Of a stretch of 64,000 bases of DNA, positions 26,659-35,775 are shown piece by piece. Made by a program: the position numbers and the translations under genes. Origin of the DNA: Methylobacterium sp. E-065 (GTDB taxonomy: Bacteria; Pseudomonadota; Alphaproteobacteria; Rhizobiales; Beijerinckiaceae); contig NZ_JAKSYD010000295.1 in NCBI RefSeq assembly GCF_022829605.1, positions 1 through 64,000 on the forward strand, written 5' to 3'. Positions within the stretch are counted from its first letter, which is position 1, and each line of letters starts with the position of its first letter. The notes below the pieces were generated by a model. That model saw only the letters and a list, made by a program, of their open reading frames with translations, did not search any database and was not told the DNA's origin.

Positions 26659-28131
26659 CTACTCCACCGCGAGCTCGCGCGGCCCCTCCGAGATCGCCAC
26701 GGGCGGCACGAGGAGCGACAGGAGCAGGGTCAACACGGCGATCGCAAAGACGGTCCAGAACGTCCCGTGGAGCGCATGCTGCAGCCCGGCCCGGATCGCC
26801 TCGCCGCCAGCGCCGAAGCTCGACGGATCGTCGAGCAGGCGCCGGAGTTCATCCGAACTGACCGTGGCCCCGCTCGTCGGATGCGCCAGCCGGTAGTTCA
26901 GGACGGCGCCGAGCGCAGTCGCGCCGAGCGTCGAGCCCAGGTTGCGCGCAAAAATGTTCGACGCGGTGGCAGCCCCGCGCTGCGCCCAGGCGACGCTGTC
27001 CTGGATGATCACGATGGCGGCGGTGGACAGGAAGCCCATGCCCAGCCCCATCACGATCGAGCCCGCAGCCGCCACGGCGGGTGAAGTCGATGGCCCCAGG
27101 GCGACGAACGCGGTGGCCCCGAGCGGCAGGAGTACCGCGCCGACCAGCAGGATCGGGCGCAGGCCGAAGCGCACGAAGCTGCGCGCCGCGGTCGTCGCGC
27201 CGATCGGCCAGCCCAGCACCATCAGGGTCAGGGTCAGGCCGGCGATCAGCGGCGATTGCTGCAGCACGCCCTGGACGTACATCGGCAGGAAGGCCGTGAG
27301 CCCGATCACCGTCATGCCGGACAGGAGTGTCGCGGTGTTGGCGGTGGCGATCGGCCGCTGCATCCACCGGCGGATGTCGAGCATCGGGTCGGGCGCGCGG
27401 CGCTCCTGCAGCACGAACAGGAGCGCGGCGACCACGAAGGCCACGCCTGGCCAAAGCGCTGCTGCAGCCGACTCGCCCGCCTGGGTCAGCGCGATCATCA
27501 AAGCCGCGATCGCGGCGGTGAACAAGCCTGCGCCGATCACGTCGATCTGGCGGCTGCGGCGCTCGACGCCCTCGTGCAGGAACCGGAGGAACAGGCCCGC
27601 CGCGATGAGACCGATCGGCAGGTTGATCCAGAAGATCCACGGCCAGCTCAGATGGCCGATGATCAGCCCGCCGACCAGCGGGCCGGCCACCGACGAGATG
27701 CCCCAGACGCTGGCGAGATAGCCCTGGACCCGGCCGCGCTCCCGCGCCGAATAGAGATCCCCGACCACCGTCAGGCTCACCGGCTGGATCGCCCCCGCGC
27801 CGATCCCCTGCACCAGGCGGAACAGGATCAGCGAGGGCATCGACCACGCGAGGCCGCAGAGCAGCGAGCCGAGGAGGAACACCGCGATGCCGAACAGCAG
27901 GACCGGCCGGCGCCCGTAGAGGTCGGACAGCTTGCCGAACACCACCGTGGTGGCCGTCTGGGTCAGCAGGAAGGACGCGAACACCCAGGCATAGAGGTGG
28001 AGATCCCCGAGCTGACCGGCGATCTGCGGCATCGCGGTCGAGACGATCGTCGCCTCGATGGCGATCATGAACATCGCCGCCATCACCGCGGCGAGGACCA
28101 GGGGGCGGTGCGTCTCAGGGGGTGTCGGCAT
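26659..28131 (-). CDS. MFS multidrug exporter, DHA2 (14-helix) type
   Basis: The 490-residue membrane protein starts with the DHA2 pattern (ATIVSTAMPQIAGQLGDL in helix 1). It has motif A GKLSDLYGRRPVLLFG and motif C around WGISSVAGPLVGGLI. About fourteen hydrophobic segments fit an EmrB/QacA-like proton-coupled drug exporter. No membrane-fusion partner gene is adjacent, so it probably works alone. It precedes xseA on the same strand; functional linkage is unlikely. Confidence 0.93.
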   Translation of the reverse strand: MPTPPETHRPLVLAAVMAAMFMIAIEATIVSTAMPQIAGQLGDLHLYAWVFASFLLTQTATTVVFGKLSDLYGRRPVLLFGIAVFLLGSLLCGLAWSMPSLILFRLVQGIGAGAIQPVSLTVVGDLYSARERGRVQGYLASVWGISSVAGPLVGGLIIGHLSWPWIFWINLPIGLIAAGLFLRFLHEGVERRSRQIDVIGAGLFTAAIAALMIALTQAGESAAAALWPGVAFVVAALLFVLQERRAPDPMLDIRRWMQRPIATANTATLLSGMTVIGLTAFLPMYVQGVLQQSPLIAGLTLTLMVLGWPIGATTAARSFVRFGLRPILLVGAVLLPLGATAFVALGPSTSPAVAAAGSIVMGLGMGFLSTAAIVIIQDSVAWAQRGAATASNIFARNLGSTLGATALGAVLNYRLAHPTSGATVSSDELRRLLDDPSSFGAGGEAIRAGLQHALHGTFWTVFAIAVLTLLLSLLVPPVAISEGPRELAVE

Positions 28132-28502
28132 TAGACCGATCTAGGCCCAGCGCGGCTCACAACCTAGCATCGCCGCGAGGGAGCAGCTCCGTTGGGGCGA
28201 CGTGCGTGCGCGATCACACATCGGTGACGCGGGCCCACCGCGCCGACGAAGGGGCCTGCGGCAACCGTATCCCCTGCGATATTTGCAGATCTCCGACGAA
28301 GATCGGCAGGGGCGGCAGAGCGCGACAAGTCCAATCTCCCGTGCGGGCTACAATATTCACGGATCGGGAACTGGAAGCGCACGTCTCCCTCCCCCCTTTG
28401 CGGGGGAGGGAGTTGCGCGCCCGCCCGTCAGCCCTATCCAACCCGAATTTGCGTCCGCAAGACCCTGCTGCGGAGGCCTCTCTCCAAAGTCTGGCAACCC
28501 GA
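28132..28502. other. Intergenic region with an 11-bp hairpin
   Basis: This 371-bp gap between two minus-strand MFS genes holds no supported gene. A stem CTCCCTCCCCC/GGGGGAGGGAG (28385-28395 and 28102+10 onward to 28412, six-base loop) resembles one arm of repeat family A and may be a terminator of the downstream-facing MFS gene or an element remnant. The promoter of the DHA2 exporter gene should lie near 28140-28200. Confidence 0.45.
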
Positions 28503-29834
28503 TCAGCGAGCCCCGGCCTCCTCGTTCGAGTCGAGGTCGCGCCCGCGGGTCTCCGGCATCAGGAAGGCCGCGACCGTCCCAATGAGGCTGAAGGCCGCGA
28601 GGTAGTAGGCGGGCGTAAGCCGGTCCCCGGTCGTGGCGATCAGCCAGTTCACCACGAAGTTGGTGCTGCCGCCGAACACCGAGACCGAGACCGCGTAGAC
28701 GATCGACAGGCCGGCGCTGCGCACCGCCCGGGGCAGGGCCTCCGGGATGCCGACGATCACCGCGGCAGCGTTGATGGAGGAGAGCGCCGAGAGCAGGAAC
28801 GTCACCGCGTAGACGCTGGCCGCGCTCGGCGCCTGCACCACCCAGGCGAAGGCCGGGACCGCCAGGATCAGGATCAGCGCCCGCGGCCAGATCATGACGG
28901 GCCGCCGGCCGATCCGGTCGGCCAGCCAGCCGCCCAGCAGCGGGAACGCCACCGAGGCGAGCCCCAGCGCGATCGGCACCGCGGTTGCGGCGGTCTCGCT
29001 CAGGCCGAGCGTCGCGCCGGCATAGACCGGCATGTTGGTGCCGATGGCGTTCGAGACGGTCGAGGCGGAGATCACCAGGAAGGTCACACCGAGCAGCCGG
29101 CCGTGGTCGCGCAGGAGCCGGCCGACCACCGCGAGGGTCGAGTCGGCCGCGTTCGGATCCGCCTCGACGCCCGCCGTCTCCGGCAGGTGGCTGCGGATGA
29201 CGAGGCCGACCGGCACGACGCCGAGACCCAGCACGAACATCAGCCGCCAGCCCCACTCGCTCATCGCCTGATCGCCGACGACGAGCGCCAGGGTGGTGGC
29301 CACGATCCCGGCGAACAGGGCGGCGCAGCCCTGGCTGGCGATCTGCCAGCTGGTCACGAAGCCGCGCCGGTCCGGGGGTGCGGCCTCCAGCAGGTAGGCG
29401 GTGGACGGGCCGACCTCGCCGCCGAGCGCCAGGCCCTGGATCAGCCGCCCCGCGATGACGATCACCTGCGCCCAGCCGCCGATCGCCGCGTAGGACGGGC
29501 AAACGGCCAGCATCAGCATGCCGAGCGCCATGAGCGCGATCGTGATCAGCATCGCGGGTTTGCGCCCGGCGCGATCGGCGAAGGCGCCGATCAAGGCCCC
29601 GCCGATCGGCCGCATGACGTAGCCGATGCCGAACAGCGCCAGCGATGCGAGCAGGCTGTGGGTCGGGTCGGCCGCCGGGAAGAACGCCGCCCCGATGGGC
29701 TTGGCGAAGAAGGCGTAGACCGTGAAGTCATAGAACTCGAGCGCGTTGCCCAGCACCACGGCGCCGACCGCCTTGCGGTCCAGGGCCGGATGCGCGGCGG
29801 CGCCGGGATGGGCTCCGGTCCGGGCGTCCATCAC
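28503..29834 (-). CDS. MFS transporter, metabolite:H+ symporter (ProP/ShiA-like) type
   Basis: The 443-residue protein has 12 predicted helices and the MHS-family N terminus (AVVLGNALEFYDFTVYAFFA). Family motifs GALIGAFADRAGRKPAML and PLLGGWLADRIGRRPVMI lie at the two half-repeats. Relatives import organic acids, betaine or aromatic acids with protons; the substrate cannot be told. The start codon overlaps the stop of a small RMF-like gene by four bases, so the two are translated together. Confidence 0.92.
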   Translation of the reverse strand: MMDARTGAHPGAAAHPALDRKAVGAVVLGNALEFYDFTVYAFFAKPIGAAFFPAADPTHSLLASLALFGIGYVMRPIGGALIGAFADRAGRKPAMLITIALMALGMLMLAVCPSYAAIGGWAQVIVIAGRLIQGLALGGEVGPSTAYLLEAAPPDRRGFVTSWQIASQGCAALFAGIVATTLALVVGDQAMSEWGWRLMFVLGLGVVPVGLVIRSHLPETAGVEADPNAADSTLAVVGRLLRDHGRLLGVTFLVISASTVSNAIGTNMPVYAGATLGLSETAATAVPIALGLASVAFPLLGGWLADRIGRRPVMIWPRALILILAVPAFAWVVQAPSAASVYAVTFLLSALSSINAAAVIVGIPEALPRAVRSAGLSIVYAVSVSVFGGSTNFVVNWLIATTGDRLTPAYYLAAFSLIGTVAAFLMPETRGRDLDSNEEAGAR

Positions 29835-30034
29835 CGCCCCCCGTTGATCGGATGCTCGGCGATGCCGCCCGTTATGGGCTCGGCGCCGTCCGCCAGCGCC
29901 GCATCGTAACCAGCGAGCCAGAGCGCGCGGGCCTGCGTGCCCTCGGCGTAGGGGCAGGCCTCCCGCGCCAAGCCCTTGGCGGGCGCAGCCTGGCCGAGCG
30001 CATGCGCGTCGAGGTCGTTCGGGGGTGTGTCCAT
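29831..30034 (-). CDS. Ribosome modulation factor-like small protein
   Basis: The 67-residue product contains CPYAEGTQARALWLAGYDAA, which matches the RMF-like pattern 'CPY..gs..r..Wl.Gw..a'. RMF promotes 100S ribosome dimers in stationary phase in gammaproteobacteria. Alphaproteobacterial relatives are uncharacterised small stress proteins. I chose the ATG at 30034 because the residues before it look non-coding. It overlaps the MFS gene by ATGA. Family assignment is from the motif alone. Confidence 0.6.
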   Translation of the reverse strand: MDTPPNDLDAHALGQAAPAKGLAREACPYAEGTQARALWLAGYDAALADGAEPITGGIAEHPINGGR

Positions 30035-30100
30035 CGTGGCGCAGATCCTGATCACTCGCGGTCGACGCGATGTAGGGCGCTTGAGCGCATCGCGCCGCTG

Positions 30101-30358
30101 TCAGTGCAGGATCGGATCGTCCGTGGTCGGAATGGCGACCACCTCGCTGAACGGAAATTCCAGCACGATGTCGCCAGCCGCATCGGCGACGATCAGGCAG
30201 GCGGTCAGGAGCCGGGCTTGGTCCCCCTGCTCGCGCAGGGCCGCACGGATCGTGTCGCGTGCCCTGTCCCAGGCTGCGTCCGGGTCGCGCAGCTCGACGC
30301 CGGTCGGATCGCTGATCAGGTCGTCGCCGATCTGCGTGTGGAAGAAATAGCGCGGCAT
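30101..30358 (-). CDS. DUF6894-like small protein
   Basis: The 85-residue protein begins MPRYFFHTQIGDDLISDPTG and continues with a helix (ELRDPDAAWDRARDTIRAAL). This is a widespread Rhizobiales small-protein pattern I know as DUF6894. A GGAGGTGA ribosome-binding site precedes the start. Residues ending in DAAGDIVLEFPFSEVV form the second conserved strand. Soluble; function unknown. Confidence 0.75.
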   Translation of the reverse strand: MPRYFFHTQIGDDLISDPTGVELRDPDAAWDRARDTIRAALREQGDQARLLTACLIVADAAGDIVLEFPFSEVVAIPTTDDPILH

Positions 30359-30445
30359 GATCCCGTCACCTCCGAGAACGGGCCCCGGGCGGGGCACGGC
30401 GCTCACGTGGTGATCCGGGCCGGCCAGCGCACGCAAGGCCGCGGC

Positions 30446-30709
30446 TCAGCCGTTGGCCGACCGCATTTCTGTAGGCACGGGGACCGGCCGTAGGGTGCGC
30501 ACCTGTGCGGATCCGGCGTTTGCGCGCTGATGCTTCTCCATCACCATCAGCGGCCGCAATTCGGGCTCCGCGAAATCGAGCAATCGGGCATTGCGCCAGC
30601 GCGGCTTTCCGGCGCCACGGCCGAACCACCGGGGCTTCTCCTCCTCGACCAGCAGCACGAGCCGCCCCGTCCAGGATTTTCGAAACCAGAAGCGCCCGGT
30701 CAGCGACAT
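30446..30709 (-). CDS. Conserved hypothetical protein (87 aa)
   Basis: The sequence contains FWFRKSWTGRLVLLVEEE, then RWRNARLLDF followed by PELRPLMVM. I associate this pattern with a small conserved Rhizobiales protein of unknown function. The ATG has GAGGAA seven bases upstream. No membrane or signal segment. It is probably the first of the small minus-strand genes ending at 29831, but gaps of 87 and 66 bp leave the operon open. Confidence 0.6.
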   Translation of the reverse strand: MSLTGRFWFRKSWTGRLVLLVEEEKPRWFGRGAGKPRWRNARLLDFAEPELRPLMVMEKHQRANAGSAQVRTLRPVPVPTEMRSANG

Positions 30710-30864
30710 GGTCTGGTTCCTCGCACAGAGCGCCTGCCGCGCAGGCCAAGAACAATCTTGGCCGCAGCATCGCCTGTCGATAGCGGATTTGACCGGGCAA
30801 GTCTTGATTGATCGGCCGGACGCATGCGTGGATCGTCGCTGTCCACAGGGCCCCGGGGAGCCCC

Positions 30865-31230
30865 CTAACCCACGATATGGCGGACGATCAGCAGCATCAC
30901 GATCAGCCAGACCAGGCCCGATACGCCGTACACGAAGCCCCGCAGCAAGGCGGATTCCAGTGCAACATGGGCGGACGCGCCATCCCGCGCGGGCAGCCTG
31001 TGCTCCCTCGGCGGCAGCCGCGCGGATGGGGTCGCGGCGAGCAGGCGCGTCAGGCTTGTCGGAAGCGGTCGTTCGTCGGTCTGCACGGCATCATGAGGCT
31101 TACAGGACGGGCGACCGGGGCCACAAGCCGGCCCGTGACCGATGAGGCCTTCGTACGGTGTCTCGGTCCCCGAGCCGGCCCGCGGCGTGGCTTCGATGTG
31201 CCGCACCGAGCCGGGATCGCGATGATGCAC
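30865..31230 (-). CDS. Possible single-pass membrane protein
   Basis: The last ~28 residues (SALLRGFVYGVSGLVWLIVM then LLIVRHIVG) form a clear membrane helix, so the 3' part of this frame is probably coding. The first ~60 residues look like random GC-rich translation. The real start is therefore likely an internal codon that I cannot fix. The only other content of the 670-bp gap between 30709 and 31380 is the promoter region of the cytochrome gene. Confidence 0.3.
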   Translation of the reverse strand: MHHRDPGSVRHIEATPRAGSGTETPYEGLIGHGPACGPGRPSCKPHDAVQTDERPLPTSLTRLLAATPSARLPPREHRLPARDGASAHVALESALLRGFVYGVSGLVWLIVMLLIVRHIVG

Positions 31231-31379
31231 TCAGGCTTTGCCGGTCGCCGTCGCGGTCGGGCGGGGGGCCGGGCCGGGTGGGACCGTTGCGCCTTGGCTG
31301 TAACTTCAATTAGACCTATTCCAGGCAGGACCATTCTGCCCACAGTGCTGCCGCGACGGCGGCCAATAGGAGGAAATCC

Positions 31380-31745
31380 ATGCGTTCACTCGTTCTCGGC
31401 GCCGTCCTTGCCGTTCTGGTTCCGCTCTCGGTTCAGGCCCAGGAGGCCGGAGACGCGGCCGCCGGCGAGAAGGCGTTCGCCCCCTGCAAGGCTTGCCACA
31501 ACTTTCAGAAGAATGGCGTCGGACCTGATCTGAAGGGCGTCGTGGGCCGCAAGGCGGGCACCTACGAAGGCTACAGCTACTCGGCGGCCCTGAAGAATTC
31601 GGGCATCACCTGGGACGAGGCCAATCTGCACGAGTGGCTGAAGAACCCGAAGGCGAAGGTGCCCGGCACCAAGATGATCTTCCAGGGCTATCCGGACGAT
31701 AAGAAGATCAACGACGTGATCGCCTACCTGAAGACGCAGTCCTAA
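31380..31745 (+). CDS. Class I cytochrome c (c2/c550-like)
   Basis: The 121-residue protein has a signal peptide (LVLGAVLAVLVPLSVQAQ) and the heme-binding CKACH at about residues 36-40. A typical c2 body follows (GVGPDLKGVVGRKAGTYEGY), with a likely axial Met in GTKMIF near residue 101. It would carry electrons in the periplasm. A strong AGGAGGAAAT precedes the ATG. It is encoded alone and ends at a terminator hairpin. Confidence 0.94.
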   Translation: MRSLVLGAVLAVLVPLSVQAQEAGDAAAGEKAFAPCKACHNFQKNGVGPDLKGVVGRKAGTYEGYSYSAALKNSGITWDEANLHEWLKNPKAKVPGTKMIFQGYPDDKKINDVIAYLKTQS

Positions 31746-31771
31746 GTTCCGTCCGCACGGATTGTGACCCC

Positions 31772-31797
31772 GGGGGTGGCCGAAGGGCCGCCCCCGA
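31772..31797 (+). terminator. Hairpin terminator of the cytochrome c gene
   Basis: An 11-bp stem (CGGGGGTGGCC/GGCCGCCCCCG, one T-G pair) with a GAAG loop lies 26 bases after the stop codon. The following run ACCTGTTTC is only moderately T-rich. Confidence 0.65.
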
Positions 31798-31914
31798 CCT
31801 GTTTCGGGACCGCTGAAGTCCGTACCCGATCGCGCCGCCATCGTGCGCCGCTGTGCACCCTGGTCGCGACACGCCCTCTCGAGCCGAACCGGTGCGCGGG
31901 CGGCAGGGAGCGCT

Positions 31915-32433
31915 CTAATCCGCGATGATGCCGGCCTGCAGGCCCATCCGCAGCGTCACAAGATCGTGAAGCAAGGCCTTCCGGCCCTCCGTATCGAGGC
32001 CGGTCAAGCCGCCGGCATCGTCGGGGATGCAGGCGAGGACGTCGCGCAGCTTGGCGCCGGCCGGTGTCAGGAAGATGCTGACCTGCCGCTCATCGACCCG
32101 GTCCCGGGCCCGACGCACGCGGCCCGACGCTTCGAGGCGCTTCAGCAACGGGGTCAGCGTGCCGGAATCGAGGAACAGGCGGTTGCCGATCTCCTTGACC
32201 GACAGGCCGTCCTGTTCCCACAGCACCAGCAGCACGAGATATTGTGGATAAGTCAGCTCGTAGCGGCCGAGGAGGTTGCGATAGGCGCGGCCGAAGGCGT
32301 GTGCGGCGGCGTAGACCGCAAAGCACAGCTGGTTGTCGAGCCGCTGCCGCTCCTGCTGCGTCGACGGGTCGACGGTTGCATGATCCGACTGGTTCGGCAC
32401 AGCGCCGCTCTGCAGAGCAGTCGGGCCTGGCAT
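31915..32433 (-). CDS. MarR-family regulator, OhrR-like
   Basis: The 172-residue protein carries a MarR winged helix (YELTYPQYLVLLVLWEQDGL, then IGNRLFLDSGTLTPLLKRLE and the wing DRVDERQVSIFLTPAG). An N-terminal Cys in DNQLCFAVYAAAHAF sits where OhrR senses organic peroxides. It should repress a peroxide-resistance gene until that Cys is oxidised. No ohr gene lies in the window. The ATG at 32433 follows an AGAGAGA ribosome-binding site; an upstream in-frame extension looks non-coding. Confidence 0.88.
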   Translation of the reverse strand: MPGPTALQSGAVPNQSDHATVDPSTQQERQRLDNQLCFAVYAAAHAFGRAYRNLLGRYELTYPQYLVLLVLWEQDGLSVKEIGNRLFLDSGTLTPLLKRLEASGRVRRARDRVDERQVSIFLTPAGAKLRDVLACIPDDAGGLTGLDTEGRKALLHDLVTLRMGLQAGIIAD

Positions 32434-32644
32434 GGATTGATCTCTCTCTGGTAAAGTCTGGCTCGCGTACCGGTATGGCGATCCGTCACATTTAGGCAGT
32501 TCGGCATACAAGAACAATCGTCGCAAGCGTCAGGGCACGCGCCGCGTCATTGCGACAGGACATGGTTGCCGACGCTGAAACGCCCCCGACGCCGTCTGGG
32601 CTTCCCGTAAACGCCCTTGTGACCGGCCGTTCCGCGACAGTCCG

Positions 32645-33586
32645 TCAGCCGTCCATCAACGGGTGCAGATCCCGGACCATCGCCTTCAGGCGCTCATCGA
32701 GCACGTGGGTGTAGATCTGGGTGGTCGAGATATCGGCGTGGCCGAGCAATTCCTGGACGATGCGCAGATCGGCCCCGTTCTGCAGCAGATGACTGGCGAA
32801 GGCGTGGCGCAGCACGTGCGGGCTCACGCGGTCCGGCCGCAATCCGGCCGCCAAAGCTGCGGCCTTCAGGTCGCGGGCGAAGGCCTGCCGGGTCAGATGG
32901 CCGCTGTCGCTGTCGGCGGGGAAGAGCCACGGGCTTTCCTCCGGCACCGCCGAAAGATGGACCGTCATGGCGGCGCGGGCCGCGTCGGTGAGCGGCACGA
33001 GGCGCTCGCGTCCGCCCTTGCCCTTGACGATCAGGTATCGCTCGCGGCTCGCCCCCGCAGCCCGGGGCAGGGAAACGAGTTCGGATACGCGCAGGCCCGT
33101 GGCGTAGAGGAGTTCGAGCAGGCACATCATCCGGCGCGCCCGCCGGGCCGGGCCGGGCGCCTGTTCGGCGTCGGCAGCCGCCTGCGCGACGGCCAGGAGG
33201 CGGTCGACCTCGACCACCGACAGGATCTTGGGCAGCGTGCGGCCCTGGCGCGGTCCCGAGACCGCGACGCTCGGGTCGACCTCGGCGAGACCCTCGGCGT
33301 ACAGGAACTTGTGGAAACCGCGCACGCAGGACAGGCGCCGCGCCGCCGACGAGGCCTTGAGACCGCGCGTCTCCAGATCGACCAGGAAGGCGCGCAGCGT
33401 CCCGGCATTCACGGCATCGCGGGCGATCCCCGAACGGACGAGGTAGGCCAGATAATCATCCAGGTCGCGCCGATAGGCGGCCAGGGTGTTGGCGCTGGCA
33501 CCGCGCTCGGCGGCCAGCATGTCGAGATAATCGGCGACCTCGGTGCTGGACGCCCCGTCGCCGCCGCCGTCCTCCGTCGCGCTCAA
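32645..33586 (-). CDS. xerD: Tyrosine recombinase XerD
   Basis: The 313-residue protein has the SAM-like N-terminal core-binding domain (ANTLAAYRRDLDDYLAYLVR). The catalytic residues are in order: Arg in ATGLRVSELVSL, Lys in IVKGKGGRERLVPL, His-x-x-Arg in SPHVLRHAFASHLL, His in LGHADIS, and the nucleophile Tyr in TTQIYTHV. XerD with XerC resolves chromosome dimers at dif. I chose a TTG start at 33586 that overlaps the TGA of the small upstream gene. The normal XerD length supports this over far-upstream starts. Confidence 0.92.
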   Translation of the reverse strand: MSATEDGGGDGASSTEVADYLDMLAAERGASANTLAAYRRDLDDYLAYLVRSGIARDAVNAGTLRAFLVDLETRGLKASSAARRLSCVRGFHKFLYAEGLAEVDPSVAVSGPRQGRTLPKILSVVEVDRLLAVAQAAADAEQAPGPARRARRMMCLLELLYATGLRVSELVSLPRAAGASRERYLIVKGKGGRERLVPLTDAARAAMTVHLSAVPEESPWLFPADSDSGHLTRQAFARDLKAAALAAGLRPDRVSPHVLRHAFASHLLQNGADLRIVQELLGHADISTTQIYTHVLDERLKAMVRDLHPLMDG

Positions 33587-33735
33587 CGGTTGCCGGGCTG
33601 CAGCTTCGAGGCGGGGATGGCCACGCTCATCTCCCGCGGCGTCGGCTGAATGAAGGTCGCGAGCGCGAACATCGCCGCGAAGACGAGACCCGCCAGGATC
33701 GCAAGGGTGGCGAAGAAACGGAACAGGGTCGGCAC
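33583..33735 (-). CDS. Small single-pass membrane protein upstream of xerD
   Basis: A GTG at 33735 opens a 50-residue frame with one membrane helix (FFATLAILAGLVFAAMFALA). The tail PTPREMSVAIPASKL is similar to small conserved proteins found next to xerD in Rhizobiales, from memory. Its stop shares bases with the TTG start of xerD (TTGA), implying translational coupling. Function unknown; a role at the division site with XerD would be speculation. Confidence 0.65.
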   Translation of the reverse strand: MPTLFRFFATLAILAGLVFAAMFALATFIQPTPREMSVAIPASKLQPGNR

Positions 33736-33977
33736 GTCGGTCGAACCTCGGGCAGACGATACGGTCGGCGGGGGAAAACGGGCGGCGGCTTTTCCCAACC
33801 GACGCGGGTGCCCGGTTTCGACCATGCGAACAAGGCGCTGACAAGGCCCACAACGACACAGCGATGCGTTTCGCTGGCCGCTTGAATCGCGCTAAGAGCC
33901 TGCCGCAGGATGGAGGATCGCCCGGCGCCGTGCGCCCGGTGCGGCCAAGGGGGCACCGAATCGAAGCGGTGCGACGG

Positions 33978-34616
33978 ATGTTGGAAGCGGCGGTACACGG
34001 GGTGATGCAGGAGTCGGTGGGCGAGGCGGAGGGTGGCGAACCGATCGAGGCGCGGCTGCGCCGCGCGCTCGGCCTGCGCTCGATCGTGCTCGTGGGGTTG
34101 ATGGGAGCCGGAAAGAGCACCGTCGGCCGGCGCCTCGCGAGCCGCCTGGGTCTGATCTTCAAGGACGCCGACATCGAGATCGAGGCGGCGGCCGGTCTGA
34201 CCATCCCCGACATCTTCGCCATCTACGGCGAGCCGAGCTTTCGCGACGGCGAGGAGCGCGTGATCTCGCGCCTGTTGCGGGCCGGGCCCCTGGTGCTGGC
34301 CACTGGCGGCGGCGCCTATCTGCGTGAGGCCACCCGCCTGCGCATCACGGAATCGGCGATCTCGGTCTGGCTCAAGGCCGACCTCGACGTCCTGATGCGG
34401 CGGGTGCGCAAGCGGGGCAACCGACCGCTCCTCCAGACCGAGGACCCCGAGGCGACGATGCGCGAGCTGATGGCGGTCCGCCACCCTGTCTACGCCGCGG
34501 CCGACGTGATGGTGATCTCGCGGGAGGTCTCGCACGACCGGGTCGTGCAGGACGTGCTGGAGGCGCTGGACGCGCATCTCAGCGGCGAACGCTCGATCTC
34601 GCTCGCCGCGCAGTAG
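33978..34616 (+). CDS. aroK: Shikimate kinase
   Basis: The protein has the Walker A GLMGAGKSTVGRRLA, the shikimate-binding DADIEIE and the motif YGEPSFRDGEERVI. GGGAYL (Walker B region) and the lid RGNRPLL follow. It phosphorylates shikimate in the chorismate pathway. From the ATG at 33978 it has 212 residues, slightly longer than E. coli AroK because of an N-terminal extension. aroB follows 7 bases later. It is divergent from the xerD pair, so a shared promoter region lies at 33736-33977. Confidence 0.95.
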   Translation: MLEAAVHGVMQESVGEAEGGEPIEARLRRALGLRSIVLVGLMGAGKSTVGRRLASRLGLIFKDADIEIEAAAGLTIPDIFAIYGEPSFRDGEERVISRLLRAGPLVLATGGGAYLREATRLRITESAISVWLKADLDVLMRRVRKRGNRPLLQTEDPEATMRELMAVRHPVYAAADVMVISREVSHDRVVQDVLEALDAHLSGERSISLAAQ

Positions 34617-34623
34617 GAATTCA

Positions 34624-35775
34624 TTGACCGTGACCGAGCCCACGCCCCGCCCCGAGCCGCTGACCGTCCACGTCCCCCTCGACGGCGGCCGTGCCTACGA
34701 CATCCGGATCGGGCGCGGCCTGATCGATACGGCGGGCGAGGCGGTGGCCGCACTCGGCGGCCGCCGGGCCGCGATCGTCACGGACGAGACTGTCGGGGCG
34801 CTCTATGCCGGCCGCCTGCGGGAGAGCCTGGAGCGGGCCGGCCTGCAGGCGGGCGTGGTGACGGTGGCGCCCGGCGAAGGCTCGAAATCCTACGCGGGCT
34901 ACGCCGCGGTCTGCGACGGGCTGCTCGGCCTCAAGGTGGAGCGTGGGGACCTCGTGGTGGCGCTCGGCGGCGGCGTGGTCGGCGACCTCGCGGGGTTCGC
35001 CGCCGCAACCCTGCGGCGGGGCGTGCGCTTCGTCCAGGTGCCCACCAGCCTGCTCGCGCAGGTCGATTCCTCGGTCGGCGGCAAGACCGGCATCAACGCG
35101 CCCCTCGGCAAGAACCTGATCGGCGCCTTCCATCAGCCCCGCCTCGTGCTGGCCGATACCGCGACCCTCGACACCCTGTCGGAGCGCGAGATGCGCGCCG
35201 GCTACGCCGAGGTCGCCAAGTACGGGCTGATCGCCGATTCGGGCTTCTTCGATTGGTGCGAGGTGAACTGGCGGGGCATTTTCGCCGGTGGACCGGAGCG
35301 CGAGGCGGCCGTGGCGGCCTGCTGCCGCGCCAAGGCTGCGGTCGTGACCCGCGACGAGCGGGAGGATGGCGAGCGCGCCCTGCTCAATCTCGGCCACACC
35401 TTCGGGCATGCCCTTGAACGCCTGACCGGCTACGATTCGGCGCGACTGGTCCATGGCGAGGGCGTCGCGATCGGTCTCGCGCTGGCGTTCCGCTTCTCGG
35501 CCCGGCTCGGCCTGTGTGCCGGCCAGGAGGCCGGCCGCGTCGCCAACCATCTGGCGCTCGCGGGCCTGCCGACCCGCCTCCAGGCGGTCCCGGGCGGGTG
35601 CGGCGGCGCCGAGGCGATCGTGGACGCGATGGCGCAGGACAAGAAGGTGCGGGACGGCGCACTGACCTTCATCCTCGCCCGCGGAATCGGCCAGAGCTTC
35701 ATCGCGCCGGGCGTGGACCGGTCCGCGGTGACGGCCTTCCTGCGCGACGAGCTGACCGCCCAATCCGACGCGTGA
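34624..35775 (+). CDS. aroB: 3-dehydroquinate synthase
   Basis: The 383-residue enzyme shows the NAD-binding GGGVVGDLAGFAAAT and the motif PTSLLAQVDSSVGGKTGIN. Zinc and catalytic His residues lie in NLGHTFGHALE and LVHGEGVAIG. It converts DAHP to 3-dehydroquinate, the second step of the chorismate pathway. The TTG at 34624 is the earliest start after aroK; the GTG at 34630 is an alternative. The aroK-aroB pair is a common alphaproteobacterial operon. Confidence 0.96.
   Translation: MTVTEPTPRPEPLTVHVPLDGGRAYDIRIGRGLIDTAGEAVAALGGRRAAIVTDETVGALYAGRLRESLERAGLQAGVVTVAPGEGSKSYAGYAAVCDGLLGLKVERGDLVVALGGGVVGDLAGFAAATLRRGVRFVQVPTSLLAQVDSSVGGKTGINAPLGKNLIGAFHQPRLVLADTATLDTLSEREMRAGYAEVAKYGLIADSGFFDWCEVNWRGIFAGGPEREAAVAACCRAKAAVVTRDEREDGERALLNLGHTFGHALERLTGYDSARLVHGEGVAIGLALAFRFSARLGLCAGQEAGRVANHLALAGLPTRLQAVPGGCGGAEAIVDAMAQDKKVRDGALTFILARGIGQSFIAPGVDRSAVTAFLRDELTAQSDA

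Noticed and set aside
33587..34223. Long N-terminal extension of XerD
   Set aside because: It reads antisense through aroK and through the small membrane gene. The normal XerD length is reached from the TTG at 33586.
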